From NCBI GenBank assembly GCA_000969725.1, contig JXSR01S072702.1: a DNA stretch of 33,701 nucleotides; one strand, given 5' to 3'. Position 1 is the stretch's first letter. The number at the start of each line of letters is the position of its first letter. Source of the stretch: Ophiothrix spiculata (taxonomy: Eukaryota; Echinodermata; Ophiuroidea; Amphilepidida; Ophiotrichidae). Shown here piece after piece: positions 9,541-19,975 of the stretch. Both the position numbers and the translations under genes were made by a program. Below the pieces are notes generated by a model, which had not been told where the DNA came from, ran no database searches, and saw nothing but the letters and a program-made list of their open reading frames with translations.

Positions 9541-10114
9541 CCTGACAGAAGGTACCGGTGTAGCAGGGATGTAAGTCCCCCGTTCTTATTGTCCGAGTTG
9601 TACAGAAAAGTACAGTATAGGCTAACAACTCTCACGCAACATTAGTTTCACGCTTTATTCCGTTATGGTCTATGGAAGGCGCACTACCATTTCAGGGGAC
9701 TATGATTACTTTCACACCGGTACAACACAAACACATAAACAGTATACGAGACAACCCATTGTTCAAGAGCATTCGTGCTGCAACCAACTATCTAATATAC
9801 TATATAGTATTTCTTATTATTTGACATGATTTTATAATTTTGTTAATGTAATATTGAACCATCCATCTGTTTATGAAAAATAACTCATGTTCGTTGTTTA
9901 GGCACCCGTTTCAGCATTTTTGACAGATCATTGATGTTTGTATTTTTATCCTAGATCTTTAACCAAATAAATGTCTATAATTTAACTTTGTTCCCGAGTT
10001 GGTTTTGTCCAATATTGCCACAAAATATTGACTAAAATACAGCTAAAAAGCACGAAGATCATTGTAGCTAATGCTAAAAGTTATACTGAGTGAACCCACG
10101 ACATGAATCTCCCA
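9541..10114. other. Unassigned region
   Basis: No gene, repeat or structured site was recognised. Sequence is AT-rich and looks single-copy within the window. Confidence 0.5.
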
Positions 10115-10395
10115 CACAATATATCTGTACATTGGAGCTACACATGATTTATATGGAGGTATAATTTGATATCGGGAAAGAAATCTTTCACTCCATTAGT
10201 GTAATTAAATTGCTTTCGACATTATCCACCCACATGTTTGCCAGAAAACACGTTTGATATTTACTAACCCGAAAGTGATTATTTGTAAACTAGATGTCAT
10301 GGGATTCAAACAGCTCTATCTACGTCCTAATCGCAGGTTTCATCCTTCTATTTAAATATGAAACAAAATGGCAGGGAAGAGCTAAAAGTGTAATC
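10115..10395 (+). repeat. Locus block X, upstream copy (intron-like)
   Basis: Homologous in the same orientation to 15718-16010. Shared strings include TTCACTCCATTAG, ACCCGAAAGT and ATGGGATTCAAACA. In the downstream locus this block lies in the intron, about 80 bp before an exon-2 copy. At the matching distance here, 10486-10515 shows ATTATTTCAG followed by TACTAAGAAGAAGAATGACA, faintly like the start of that exon (GTTAAGAAGCACGAC). That hint is weak. The block suggests a third, mostly erased, copy of the locus. Confidence 0.65.
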
Positions 10396-11029
10396 AAACT
10401 TTCTCATACTAGTAAATTACAGTATTTACTACCCCATGCTATATAACTAACCAAGACATATGTAGAGGAAACCAACATTATTTCAGTTCCTTTTAGGTAC
10501 TAAGAAGAAGAATGACACATTTTCTTAGTTCAATTATGTGTTGCAAGTGTAAGGAGAATAGCATTGCCTTTCGATCTTGTTCGTTTATATTATTTTTTTA
10601 CTCTCTGTGGTTCATTCAGAGACAATGTAAATCACTGCACCAATACAGAGGTATAATTTAGCACACCTTAAAAAAATTAAAAAGATTTTTTCGATATAAG
10701 CTAATATAATATTTACATTAGAAATGTATCTGCATTTTAAATAACAAATTTCCCCCAAAAAATGCACTGTGTTCATTTAATCGTCCTACATGCAGGTTAA
10801 TGAAAACTAGTTAAATGCATTTTTTCAATTAGGTAGAACAAGTCTTGTTCTACAGATTCACCCTTAAGCAGCGGGGGAGAACGAAATTGATGTCTTTGTT
10901 CCATGTTTAGGCGTTGTTAATCACTCAATGGTTAATCGAACACGAAACCAATACTTAAAGGTAGTAATTCCCACTGTTACTGCTCATATCTATAATTCTG
11001 AGGCAAGTAAACACTCAAAGAATTTCCGG
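10396..11029. other. Unassigned region between locus copies
   Basis: Apart from the faint exon-like string noted at 10486-10515, nothing is supported. The sequence is AT-rich without open frames. Confidence 0.45.
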
Positions 11030-11440
11030 GCACCTGGCAGTTTCATACAAATAATATTTACAGACAAAGCCATATCATTTCGACAGAATGGTTATTACAT
11101 CTAATAATAATATTGTCGTTATTTTGCCAGTCTGAAATCATCAAAGATTTAGAGGCAATAATGGTTGTAAGTTACTTCGTTCATTTAAGACTATACTCTC
11201 ACATAACAAAATAACAAAATCAAAAGGGCTCTCATCGCTACCTATGCATGGAAAACACAGTAATCTGCTAGTATATTTGAGGATATCGGTTGGTACAACT
11301 TTCACAGGAATTATCATTTGCAATTCAAATAGAAGCGTGTGGATTTTATCTTTGCTATTCATCTTTCAATGTACACGACTTTCGAATAATCATATTTGCA
11401 TTGGATTTGTATGTATTTTTAAAAGAAGTGAAAAATCCAA
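11030..11440 (+). promoter_or_regulatory. Duplicated 5' region of the secreted-protein locus, copy 1
   Basis: This matches 14320-14875, immediately upstream of the exon-1 candidate. Best-conserved parts are TTTCATACAAATA (11040), CTCTCACATA (11196), and the proximal 11307-11351 with GGAATTATCATTTGCAATTC and GAAGCGTGTGGATTTTATC. In the other copy this proximal box sits about 120-170 bp before the start codon. The expected exon 1 would begin near 11440, exactly where a MITE (11451-12105) interrupts. Two short overlapping frames (11141-11362 minus, 11244-11516 plus) are incidental. Confidence 0.6.
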
Positions 11441-11450
11441 AAGTACGCTA

Positions 11451-12105
11451 ATAGGCCGAATTCATAAAAGTAGCAATTGCTATTTCTATAGCTTTTTCTT
11501 GAATTTTTATTCTTAAAAGCTAGCATTGACTTGCAAGAAAAAGCTCTCTCAAGGCAGCAAAAGCTATTTCTAATCCCTTCCAAGCAATTGCTCGTCTGGT
11601 GAGTAATTGCTTACATTTGTATTCAAAAAGCTGACCTTTTGCTTATAACATGTAGCAATTACTTACATTTTACTAAGATCCTGTATGAGAAGCTTGTCAC
11701 CGGTATACATTCATGTTTTCTGCTATATTTTCGCTGCATACGAAAAAACACTGAAGTATACTAGTGCTGTGTTACTATAGATGATATAAATCATGCTATT
11801 TGTCGGAAATTGCGACAAATTGATACTGAAAATGTGGAGTGAATTGCTGTAACATTTGTGTCTGAAAACTATCACGCGGTAGACAAAGCAATTTCTAACT
11901 TCATGTAAGCAAAAGCTAGCCTGGCTATTGTTTGTATGCTAGCTTTTGCTTGTCTGGGTTGATCCCAGACAAGAAAAAGGTATTAGTCCAAGCTGAATAT
12001 GTTTTTAAGCAATTGCTAAGGCTTGATCTTTTTCTAGACTAGCTATTGCTTTTTCTGAACGTCTTTTGCTTACGAGCAATTGCTAGTTTTATGAATTCGG
12101 CCTAT
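11451..12105. mobile_element. 655-bp MITE with 31-bp terminal inverted repeats
   Basis: The first 31 bases (starting ATAGGCCGAATTCATAAAA) equal the reverse complement of the last 31 (12075-12105) except for one G/C. The interior repeats AGCAATTGCT-like and AGCTTTTGCTT-like words in both orientations; at least six carry AATTGC or close variants. It also has a strong inner stem, AAGCAAAAGCTAGC (11907-11920) with GCTAGCTTTTGCTT (11938-11951), followed by TGTCTGGGttgatCCCAGACA. No coding capacity. A short AT target duplication is possible but not certain. Confidence 0.88.
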
Positions 12106-13284
12106 TGTTTCTCTGAAAGAAAAGAGATCAAAGATGGCGAGAACACACCACATTAGAATGTATATTACAGGTAATTGCCAGCTTTGTGTTTTCGACATAT
12201 ATCTCTCAAAATTTAAAGAAAGCAAACCCAGCGCGTTTCACGAATACCGTTTATATTTTCATTAAGCTTTTTTACCATTTTCTACAGAAGACAAAAAAGT
12301 AATTCATGAAAAAAAAACTTATGCTGCTGCTGCTGTGTTATATTCCACTTACTGTCCATGTCTCAGGTTATCAATCCCACCTGTCTTCCTTCTTCCATAT
12401 TGCAGTTATCAGCAACATTTCGTATACAATGCACACACAACACTCGTAATTGATGCATGACACCGAGATATCTTCCCGTGTTTTAGGTATAGGATAATAA
12501 CTTACCAAGATCGCTGTATCAAAACTAACCGGCCGATTTTTTTTGAACATTTACCATTTTGTTCATGATTTATTAAGCTTTCATGTGATATTTTTTGTGA
12601 ACTCAAAAGACCAAAGGGTAAGCCTGACTAGGTACATTTTGTAACAAGACCCCAGTCAGTACATTCGCTATGGAGTTTCGAAATACCATTTTCATTGGCC
12701 CATCACGCTCGCATCCTTTAACCTATCAACTTTGAACACACATGTCAATCAAGATCATGAAATTCTCGTTCTCGTGACACCACACTCAATACCATACGAT
12801 AATTTTAAGGACCTGATAGAGTACATTGAAAAACGCGTAGGCTTGTATTAGCAATGCAAAGATCGCCGTGTAGCCAGGCCCCTGACACTTTATCCCCATA
12901 TACTTCATAGCTCATTTGATTACCATTTCTCAATAGGCGCTGGTTAACGTTTTTTGGCTGATTGCGTGATCAGTGGCTCCCATTACAAAAACGAGGACGC
13001 ATTATGAATAATCCTACTCAAATAAATCCTGACATTGCCCTTGATATGTACTACGCTTAATTGAATGAAAGCTGTGCAGCATTCTTCAACATGTGTCCTC
13101 GTTTTGTTCATTCTTCATGTAAGACATCATGAAATTAGTCTAGCGTGAAATTGTTATTAACACATGTATTGGTTATTTACTGATGAGTCTTTGAACTCAT
13201 GAATATTTGTTTTTATCCACATACTACGCTATGATTGGGGCCGTGTTTTGAGCTTAGTGTCATCTCTGTTACTCTGTGGTGTAG
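12106..13284. other. Unassigned region
   Basis: No supported gene. A 43-codon frame begins at 12134 directly after the MITE, at the place where exon 1 of locus copy 1 might have continued, but its peptide does not resemble the intact copy. A short (GCT)4-5 run is at 12322-12337. The remainder shows nothing recognisable. Confidence 0.45.
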
Positions 13285-13800
13285 CGTGCAGTGGACGATA
13301 ACTGCAATATGCCTGGCCTGGCATTTCCTTCTACTTCTTCTTCCACTACCCTGCCATCTGTACTAGACTATTTGTACAAGGACCTTTCCAATGTACATAC
13401 ATGGAAAGCTTTCTCTTTTTCAGTTGCGAAAGCAGACCGCCCTCATCAGGGACTCCAACTCTTCACGAATCCATGCATTGGTCTTTCTATCTTTCCAGCT
13501 AACCTGTAGCATTCTGCGCCAAACGCAAAAAAATGACTGTAATCTTTTACTTTGCTTTAGTGTCTAACTTTCTGCACCACAGAGGGTCATGGTACTCCAC
13601 ACTATAAGGACTTCAGCAATTGTTTCTTCAGGAACAACTGATATCTTTTGACTTCCAAACCTCAAGTATTTGGTTAGTAGCATTCCGTGTGATAACATGG
13701 AAGAAAAATTTAACTCTGGCCACATGTGTTCCATCAAAAACATGCCTAGCATTTCCAAAACGATTTATTATCCTTAAACTCCTTAAACTGTATTTATGAG
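13285..13800 (-). pseudogene. Non-LTR retrotransposon relic, RT C-terminal region
   Basis: Read on the minus strand the pieces fall in the order expected for the region after the RT domain of RTE/I-like LINEs. VLIVWSTMTLCGAES (13564-13610; family pattern IWSTLLYGAETWT) is followed by MLQVSWKDRKTNAWIREEL near 13455-13525 (family pattern MLRISWKDRRTN..I). Next, around 13310-13440, come KKRKLSMYVHWKGPC and a basic tail. Each piece is in a different frame or is ended by a stop, so at least two frameshifts and several nonsense changes are present. Only this distal part survives. It is an inactive fossil and gives the neighbourhood no function. The plus-strand 72-codon frame at 13291-13509 is its shadow. 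Confidence 0.7.
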
Positions 13801-14319
13801 ATTTCAACACTGAGGGGTTTATCTATAACAGGAGGGTGTAGGATTTAACCTTCTATTTCTTTCCTGCTTTAAGGCAGAATCGAATAGATCTAAAGAAGGG
13901 TAATCTATTTTTTCAAAACCAGTGAATTATTTATTCAACACGCTACATAAACTAAAAAAGTATATAACTTGCAATATCACTCCACTTATTTCAAGTTAGT
14001 ATAAGGACAGGTTCACAATTGGTCTATATATATATTAGGAGAAAAACATACCCTTTATGGTAAATACAAGGTTTATAATAACACTGTAAACCATTTTAAA
14101 TATAACCTTACACACCATAAAAAGGCATGGTTTCGTATATTATTATATGTTGTATGCGGCAATAATAAACTATGTGACAAGTAAAATAGTACATTACTTT
14201 TATTTGCTCTATAAAAATGTTGATTTAAATATTGAAGTTTATTTTATCACGAACGGATATTATAAGTCGTCCAAAAAATAAGACCGCATTAATATCTATA
14301 CGTCTAAGTGAGGTAAAAA
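13801..14319. other. Unassigned AT-rich region
   Basis: Very AT-rich stretch with short palindromic and A/T runs; no gene or repeat family recognised. Confidence 0.5.
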
Positions 14320-14882
14320 TGCTTTGGCAATTTCATACAAATAGTATTTACAGCAGCAAGCGATAGCATATTATTATTGGAAGAATGTGAATAACAGTAA
14401 ATACTGGTCATTCAGTCAGTCTGAAAACATCTAACATTTGTAGGGAAAGACCAATATTGGTGTGTAAGTGCTTTCGCTCATTGTAGACTTAACTCTCACA
14501 TAGCAAAAATCGAAGGGGATTCCTCACTACCGATATGCGGAAAAAGTCAGTGGTCTTACAGATTGTGGGTATCGTTTGGAACAAACACGAGATATATGTC
14601 TGTAAGACCATAGAATCTATGGTAAGACCGTACACTGGTAGCCTGACAGACGTAATTCAACGCTGATCAGATCTCGTGTGCTTAACACATGGTTGGAAAT
14701 ATGCATATAAACAAACGGATGCTACACGGACAAATGACTAGTTAAAAACCCTTACGCAGGAATTATCATTTGCAATTCAATTGGAAGCGTGTGGATTTTA
14801 TCTCTGATACTTACATTTTAATGCACACGACTTTTTAGGATCACAATTGCATTGGATTTGTATATATTATAAAGCTGCGAAG
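14320..14882 (+). promoter_or_regulatory. 5' region of the secreted-protein gene (copy 2 of the duplicated block)
   Basis: This is homologous to 11030-11440, but with about 160 extra bases at roughly 14595-14757. A TATATATTATAAAG stretch at 14861-14874 could be a TATA box, giving a start site near 14890. That favours the ATG pair at 14925-14930 over the one at 14883. The box TTATCATTTGCAATTC with GTGGATTTTATC at 14758-14803 is conserved in the other copy and partly in the fragment at 16983. It contains two TTATC (GATA-type) words and an ATTTGCAAT (C/EBP- or octamer-like) word. A hairpin GGTCTTACAGA / TCTGTAAGACC is at 14552-14562 and 14599-14609. Confidence 0.5.
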
Positions 14883-15020
14883 ATGAGGAAGTATTTTCTG
14901 ACTGTTATTAAAGTAAAGACATCAATGATGATTGGGTTAGAGCATCTTGTGTTATTGTTGTTTGTCAACTTTGTCTTTTCAACAAATATACCTGAGATTC
15001 AGCAAAACCACACCATGAGC
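14883..15020 (+). CDS. Exon 1 of a small, probably secreted protein
   Basis: The frame from 14883 runs to a strong donor AGC|GTAAGT at 15020/15021 in phase 0. Starting at the ATG of 14925 it encodes MMIGLEHLVLLLFVNFVFST, a typical signal peptide (hydrophobic core LVLLLFVNFVF). Then comes NIPEIQQNHTMS with an N-glycosylation sequon (NHT). The earlier ATG at 14883 would add 14 residues and spoil the signal peptide, and it is only 9 bp after the TATA-like sequence, so I prefer 14925. The exon lies directly after a duplicated 5' block. I do not recognise the protein family. Support is structural: signal peptide, donor site and a matching phase-0 exon 2 downstream. Confidence 0.5.
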
Positions 15021-15717
15021 GTAAGTTTCACTAATATATGTTTTAATTTTATTTCATTTTAAGGATTTATTCAACTATTTTGTTATTCACATGGTTAAAG
15101 ACTAAAAGCAGCATTCGTAATACCGTATGATATTACTCATAGTCTATCACATATGGATATATTAAGAAAGAAAAGAATGACAAATTGTGAAATATTTATA
15201 AAATGTGAATTAAAGAGATATTTTTTTCCAATTATTAAACCAGATTCTGAATCAAAGCCGGTTTGGTTGTTCTGAAATGCGTTTCGGTAAATCATTTTTA
15301 TAAAACACCATTTTGAAAATATGACGGATGTCAAATCAATGTTATTTCTTGCAGAATTGTGTACATGATGAGGAAGTATATTTGCTTATAAGTAAATAAG
15401 AACTAACTCTGACTGATACAAAATATCATACACAGATTTAATATTCGTTGTTCACTTTTTCCCCTTTTTTATCAATCTACCAATGGTTTTTTCTTTGTTG
15501 TTTGTGTGCCCGTTTCACCAGTGTTTATGTAATTGTACACAATTCCTACAAAGTGGAATACTCTAGATAACAAAATACATATATAGTAGGATAGAGTGAT
15601 AATAAAAGCATTGGAGATGCAAAATATTAGTACAGTTTTAGGATAAGGTAAAGTAAAGAATGAATGCCTTAAAGTAAGCAGTATACTATAATCAAGTTTT
15701 ACATCAAATCGACAACT

Positions 15718-16010
15718 CCTCCAACACATTTGTACATTATAGCTACACCTACTTCTTCGTAACATAACATTCGATAACATCATAGCCATTGTAGAAATCA
15801 AGAAAGACATCTTCACTCCATTAGCGAAATGAAATTGCTTTTGACATTGTCTGCCTGCACGATACCCAAAACACATTTGGTATTTACCAACCCGAAAGTA
15901 ATTATTTGAACACTTGATATTATGGGATTCAAACACCGCTATTAATATGAGAATTAGTGGTGTAACGTAAGAACAAAAGTGGTAAAAATAGAGCATAAAA
16001 GGGATTTTAT
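15718..16010 (+). repeat. Locus block X, downstream copy (within intron)
   Basis: Same-orientation homologue of 10115-10395 with several small indels. Shared words are TTCACTCCATTAG, AACCCGAAAGT and ATGGGATTCAAACA. Its presence upstream and downstream of the 5' blocks shows that the locus was duplicated in tandem more than once. Confidence 0.65.
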
Positions 16011-16089
16011 TTCATACTGTGAAGTCCTTATCACCAAGGCTGTGGTTAAAACATATGGTGTAAAGAAAATTTAGATATTATTAATTCAG

Positions 16090-16250
16090 TATACAGAAGT
16101 TAAGAAGCACGACCCAAGTTCTACTCCTTCTCAGTACACGGAATTTGATTTTCTTTCTTTTATCAAAGATTCTCGCTTTATTGCTTTATTATGAATGCGA
16201 GTTCCATTTTCAAAATCCTTAAATCACTTTTACCAGATTAGGGTAATATT
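16090..16250 (+). pseudogene. Frameshifted duplicate of exon 2
   Basis: It follows an acceptor-like ATTAATTCAG and reads YTEVKKHDPSSTPSQYTEF, then DFLSFIKDSRFI, closely matching the intact exon at 16640. An 8-bp tandem duplication (GCTTTATT at 16175-16182 and 16183-16190) then shifts the frame and gives a stop at 16192-16194. The frame beyond it (MNASSIFKILKSLLP) again matches the intact copy before another stop. The two copies differ by roughly a tenth. Inclusion in the transcript would truncate the protein, so it is either skipped or the reason the gene is dead in this copy. Confidence 0.75.
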
Positions 16251-16639
16251 TTAAATACCGCACAATGTATGGAGATATATCATAAATGAAATTGCAATGA
16301 TTGTATTTCGTTATTTACATTTGTACAGATTATTTTTTTTAGAAACATATCATACCGGGACCTCCAGGTTTTGATTTATTGCGAATCCCCTACAACTCTA
16401 TATATTGTACCATTGGATAGATGTCAGTCCCTTCTCTCCATTAATACCAAAATCAAGGTCATCGGTAAAAGATGTAAAAGTTGATACAAAATACTTTCAA
16501 AGGGGTCCTCTGAAACAATAAAGATAGAACATGTGTACCACATTTGTGTTGAGTTGGGAACCGGGCTGTTACTTACATGTTAAAAGAGTAATAAAAAAAG
16601 AACCTGAATGTTAGCAAGGCATATTTTGTTCATGTTCAG

Positions 16640-16849
16640 GATACAGAAGTTAAGAAGCTCGACCCAAGTTCTACTCCTTCTCAGTATAAGGAATTTGATT
16701 TTCTTTCTTTTATTAAAGATTCTCGCTTTATTATGAATGCGAGTTCCATTATCAAAATGCTTAAATCACTTTTACTAAATCAGGGTTTATGTTGTTTTGT
16801 TCAGGATGATAAGGTAAAAGTGTATAGAACTGATACAAATACAAAGTAA
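16640..16849 (+). CDS. Exon 2 of the small secreted protein (terminal exon candidate)
   Basis: After the acceptor CATGTTCAG the phase-0 frame reads DTEVKKLDPSSTPSQYKEF, then DFLSFIKDSRFIMNASSII, then KMLKSLLLNQGLCCFVQDD, and ends at TAA 16847-16849 (69 residues). Joined to exon 1 from 14925 it gives a protein of about 101 residues. The part after the signal peptide is charged, with an NAS sequon and a helix-prone IIKMLKSLLLNQ segment. An alternative end is a donor-like AAG|GTAAAAG at 16813/16814, which would splice on in phase 0, but no matching downstream exon was found. The broken copy at 16090 supports it having been a real exon. Family unknown. Confidence 0.5.
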   Translation, partial: DTEVKKLDPSSTPSQYKEFDFLSFIKDSRFIMNASSIIKMLKSLLLNQGLCCFVQDDKVKVYRTDTNTK

Positions 16850-16859
16850 GCGATTCACA

Positions 16860-17010
16860 ATGCAAATCAGATCTCGTGTACTTAGCACATGAATAAATAA
16901 ATGACGCAAGAGTTTCAATATTAAACAACAGGATATGCAATAGATAAGATGGTTTCTAGTTCAAAGACATCTTCAAAAAGAATATAATCATTTGCGATTC
17001 AAATGGACAA
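16860..17010 (+). repeat. Third fragment of the locus 5' block
   Basis: AATCAGATCTCGTGTACTTA at about 16864-16883 matches GATCAGATCTCGTGTGCTTA at about 14663-14682. ATCATTTGCGATTCAAATGG near 16987-17006 matches the conserved box at 14764 and 11312. It starts 11 bp after the stop codon of exon 2, so a further tandem unit probably began here. No exon 1 follows recognisably. Confidence 0.6.
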
Positions 17011-18756
17011 CTGAAGCGAAAATGACTTTAAAGTGAATGCGATAAGTGCATTATCCACCTTGAAATGTGTAGATAACCATGTTGAATGAACATTTTAGAA
17101 TGTTTTGTTCTCTAGCTTGTCTCGCTAAACCAACGTAAAAAAAAATCTGAGCATTTATAACGGATTTGCTCACTTAACTGCATTATAAACTACGCAACTT
17201 AAAAGCGGACAAATGTATGTGGCCATTAAATAACCAAAGTTGTCCAAATTTATCTTTTTAGTAAATGGTTCTTAATTGTTAGTTGATATAGTTTTTGGAT
17301 AAACCTAAATAATTGTCCAAAGGTGTTCATTTGTATTTCCTGTACAATTTTGTGTTATTGCAATACTGCTTCCAATTACGAGCCAAGCATTTCCGAAAGA
17401 CAAAACACACCTGGCTATTTTACTGGTATTCATATTGTATTATACTATATATATGTACCATACACAGGTTTATTCAAAATATGTAGGGATATTGTTCGAG
17501 ACGTTCAGATTTTCTGTGTAAAACTCCATTGGAATGCAATGGTAAGGTTTATAAAACTTATTAGCTTTAATTTTTCATTCATTCATTTTTCTTAGAACGT
17601 AGTATGCGAATTAAAACCAAGAAAACGCAGTTATTAAGCTTAACACTAACTTATTCTTTAATTGCATAATTATTTTAATACACTCAGCATTTATATAAAC
17701 AGCATATCATCTAGTTACTCGTTCCCGTCATAGATTCCCGTGGACCAGTACTGCCGTGGACGTAAATCAAAATAGGATAGTGTCCATGATTTATGATCTA
17801 ACAGACTATCAACATTTACAAATGATTATATAAGCATCATTCAGCTGCATAATATACAATGTAAAATAATAACACTTATTCCAGGAATATCAATATAGTT
17901 ATTTCTACATAGTACTTTCATCTAATTTATTCTGAAAGCAACCATCCTTTAAAATCATTTTCTAAGTTCAACAATATAAACATTAAATGGATACAGACAT
18001 ACATGCTGGAAGATAACGATTTTCTGTCAAGGAGGTCTGATGATTCCCCTAGAGTAAAAACCAGATGGTTTTAAACAGCAGAGCATGATACGCTTCGATT
18101 GAGAGGGTGCAAACGAACCCTCTCATTTGCGTTTACCTTTATGAATCTATTTACCTTACATCTCTGAACAAAGACGCAGTTACTCCCTGATATACTCTTT
18201 TTTGCATTGAACGTGTCGAGACGAACAGCCTATTCCCAAAGGAAAAAAAATATGTTTCGAGGGACTTTCTAAATTTCATAATAGATAATTCTACGTATAT
18301 TATCGGAACATCATGCCATTTTGAATTAGTAACGGTCACTTGTTTCAAAAAGCATGTATACCAGACAAATTTAGAGTGCTATTTTCTAAGTCAATGACAC
18401 ATCGGTTCCAATGACCTACGTATAACTTTATTGCAGTTCAATATTATAAGTATTTATGCTTACGATTTATTTTCTGGAAATAAGGGATATATTTTTCTTA
18501 TCTGGTCGACATTGATCGGAATCTTTAAAATATCAAAGCGACAAATATCGCATTTGCCTATTTTGTCACTTGGTCATTTGTGTGAATTGCTTGATAAACA
18601 GTCAAGAAATATCTCTTTAATATTAATGATAGTAAAAACTGAAATTAAACTAATTGTACAAAGCAAATATATTTGCGTTTTGCTTTTCATGCACTGTTAA
18701 AGTTATAAAAATCGTACTCAAAATTGATTAAAATGATACTCGGTTGAGTCAATATT
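17011..18756 (+). other. Mostly unassigned, one weak exon candidate
   Basis: A weak candidate exon lies at about 17469-17541: acceptor CCATACACAG, phase reading LFKICRDIVRDVQIFCVKL then HWNAM, donor AATG|GTAAGG. Its phase does not fit the exon at 16640-16813 and it has no duplicate, so it is only a possibility. A near-palindrome TGAGAGGGTgcaaacgaACCCTCTCA is at 18100-18125. Nothing else is supported. Confidence 0.3.
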
Positions 18757-19975
18757 AATAACAATAATAACAATAATAATAATAATAACACTAATAATAA
18801 CACAGATTTATATAGAGCAGAATGTAAAATCTTCGATGCGCTTTACATATAAATAATGAAATATACAAATGAACATGACAATATATATCAAACCAAAACT
18901 TAAAAAATAAAGAGAGCTAAATTAGACAAGTCCTTAAAATAGTTAATTAAAATATGCAAAATTTACATTATACACAGAAATTCAATGACGGTTAAAAGCA
19001 AGATTTTAAAAATACACATAACAAGTCTTCCCGGCAAGAATGAAACTGTCAGAAGAAATTTCAAAAGAAGATAATGCACTTAATGGTGTGGCCGGCACAA
19101 ATTTTGACTCAGAGGAGACACCTTTGTTTTTGGCGGACATTTTATTATGAGTCGCCCGTGTCATAATACGAAATATGTATAGATTAAGATAATTGTTCCA
19201 AAATTTTAGAGCATGAACATTAAAGAGCATTGCGTTTTCAAGATACACTACTTTTTGTAAAATGGCAAATTATTATCGAGGGCGCTATAACCCTCTATTC
19301 TTAACCATTTTTAGACCTATTTTTGCCTCTAGCAAGCAAACGCATTTTTTTGATTTTTTGAAATTTACAGGATATTTCCTCCATTCCTAGAGCTACCCAG
19401 AAATGGTTGTTTCGTTTTATGACTCGGGCTAGTTTTGTAAATGTCCTTTATTTACCTGTATAGAAAAAAAGGTGGAGAGGTTACCAGCTCAATATAAATA
19501 ATACAATTAGAATGACACACATTTAAATACAGACGAGTGTCGACGATGAAACTCCTATGGCATAAAACACTAAACAATGAAGATCATTTCAGGACTGAGG
19601 GGAGATGTTACTAGCACGTCACCATCAGTCTGTAAATTAAAAAATATCATAGCATATGTGTAGTATAACCAGCAAAAGGTATTGCACCTGATTTGAAAGA
19701 TAAATCAGGCGAAAATGAAGTTGAATTCCGATGTCATAAATCACAATATAAGATAAAACGTTCAGCTAGGGACTGAGGGGCGAGGTTACTAGCACATTAT
19801 CCTCAGTCTATAATTAAAATAAAATATAGAAGCATGTGATAATATGACCAGCATAAAGGTATTGCACATAAGCAAGAATAATATTACCCTTGGACTATAT
19901 TTAAAGGGGAGAAGTTACCAGCACGTCACCCTTAGGGCAAACGTAAACAAGATGTAGAAGGGTTAAAATCAAAAA
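18757..19975 (-). mobile_element. LINE 3' untranslated region and tail
   Basis: On the minus strand this region follows the LINE coding part. It ends with GTAAAGCGCATCGAAGATTT, then TATATAAATCTGTG and an (ATT)n/(GTT)n microsatellite at 18757-18800, a tail typical of CR1/L2-like LINEs in invertebrates. An imperfect internal tandem of about 175 bp is visible: GGACTGAGGGGAGATGTTAC at 19592, GGACTGAGGGGCGAGGTTAC at 19770, and a decayed third at about 19891-19930. A more distant GAGAGGTTACCAGC is at 19474. Confidence 0.7.

Larger units (their letters stand above)
15021..16639 (+). other. Putative intron of the secreted-protein gene
   Basis: It begins GTAAGT and ends TTTTGTTCATGTTCAG, matching consensus donor and acceptor signals. 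It holds the intron block X' (15718-16010) and the broken duplicate of exon 2 (16090-16250). A 174-codon minus-strand frame at 15472-15996 overlaps block X'. It has hydrophobic stretches but no recognisable domain, and the matching block at 10115-10395 is not open, so I treat it as chance. Confidence 0.4.

Noticed and set aside
13291-13509. 72-codon plus-strand open frame
   Set aside because: The opposite strand carries recognisable LINE reverse-transcriptase remnants, so this is their shadow.
15472-15996. 174-codon minus-strand open frame, the longest in the window
   Set aside because: It overlaps an intron block duplicated at 10115-10395, where the frame is not maintained, and has no recognisable domain; probably chance.
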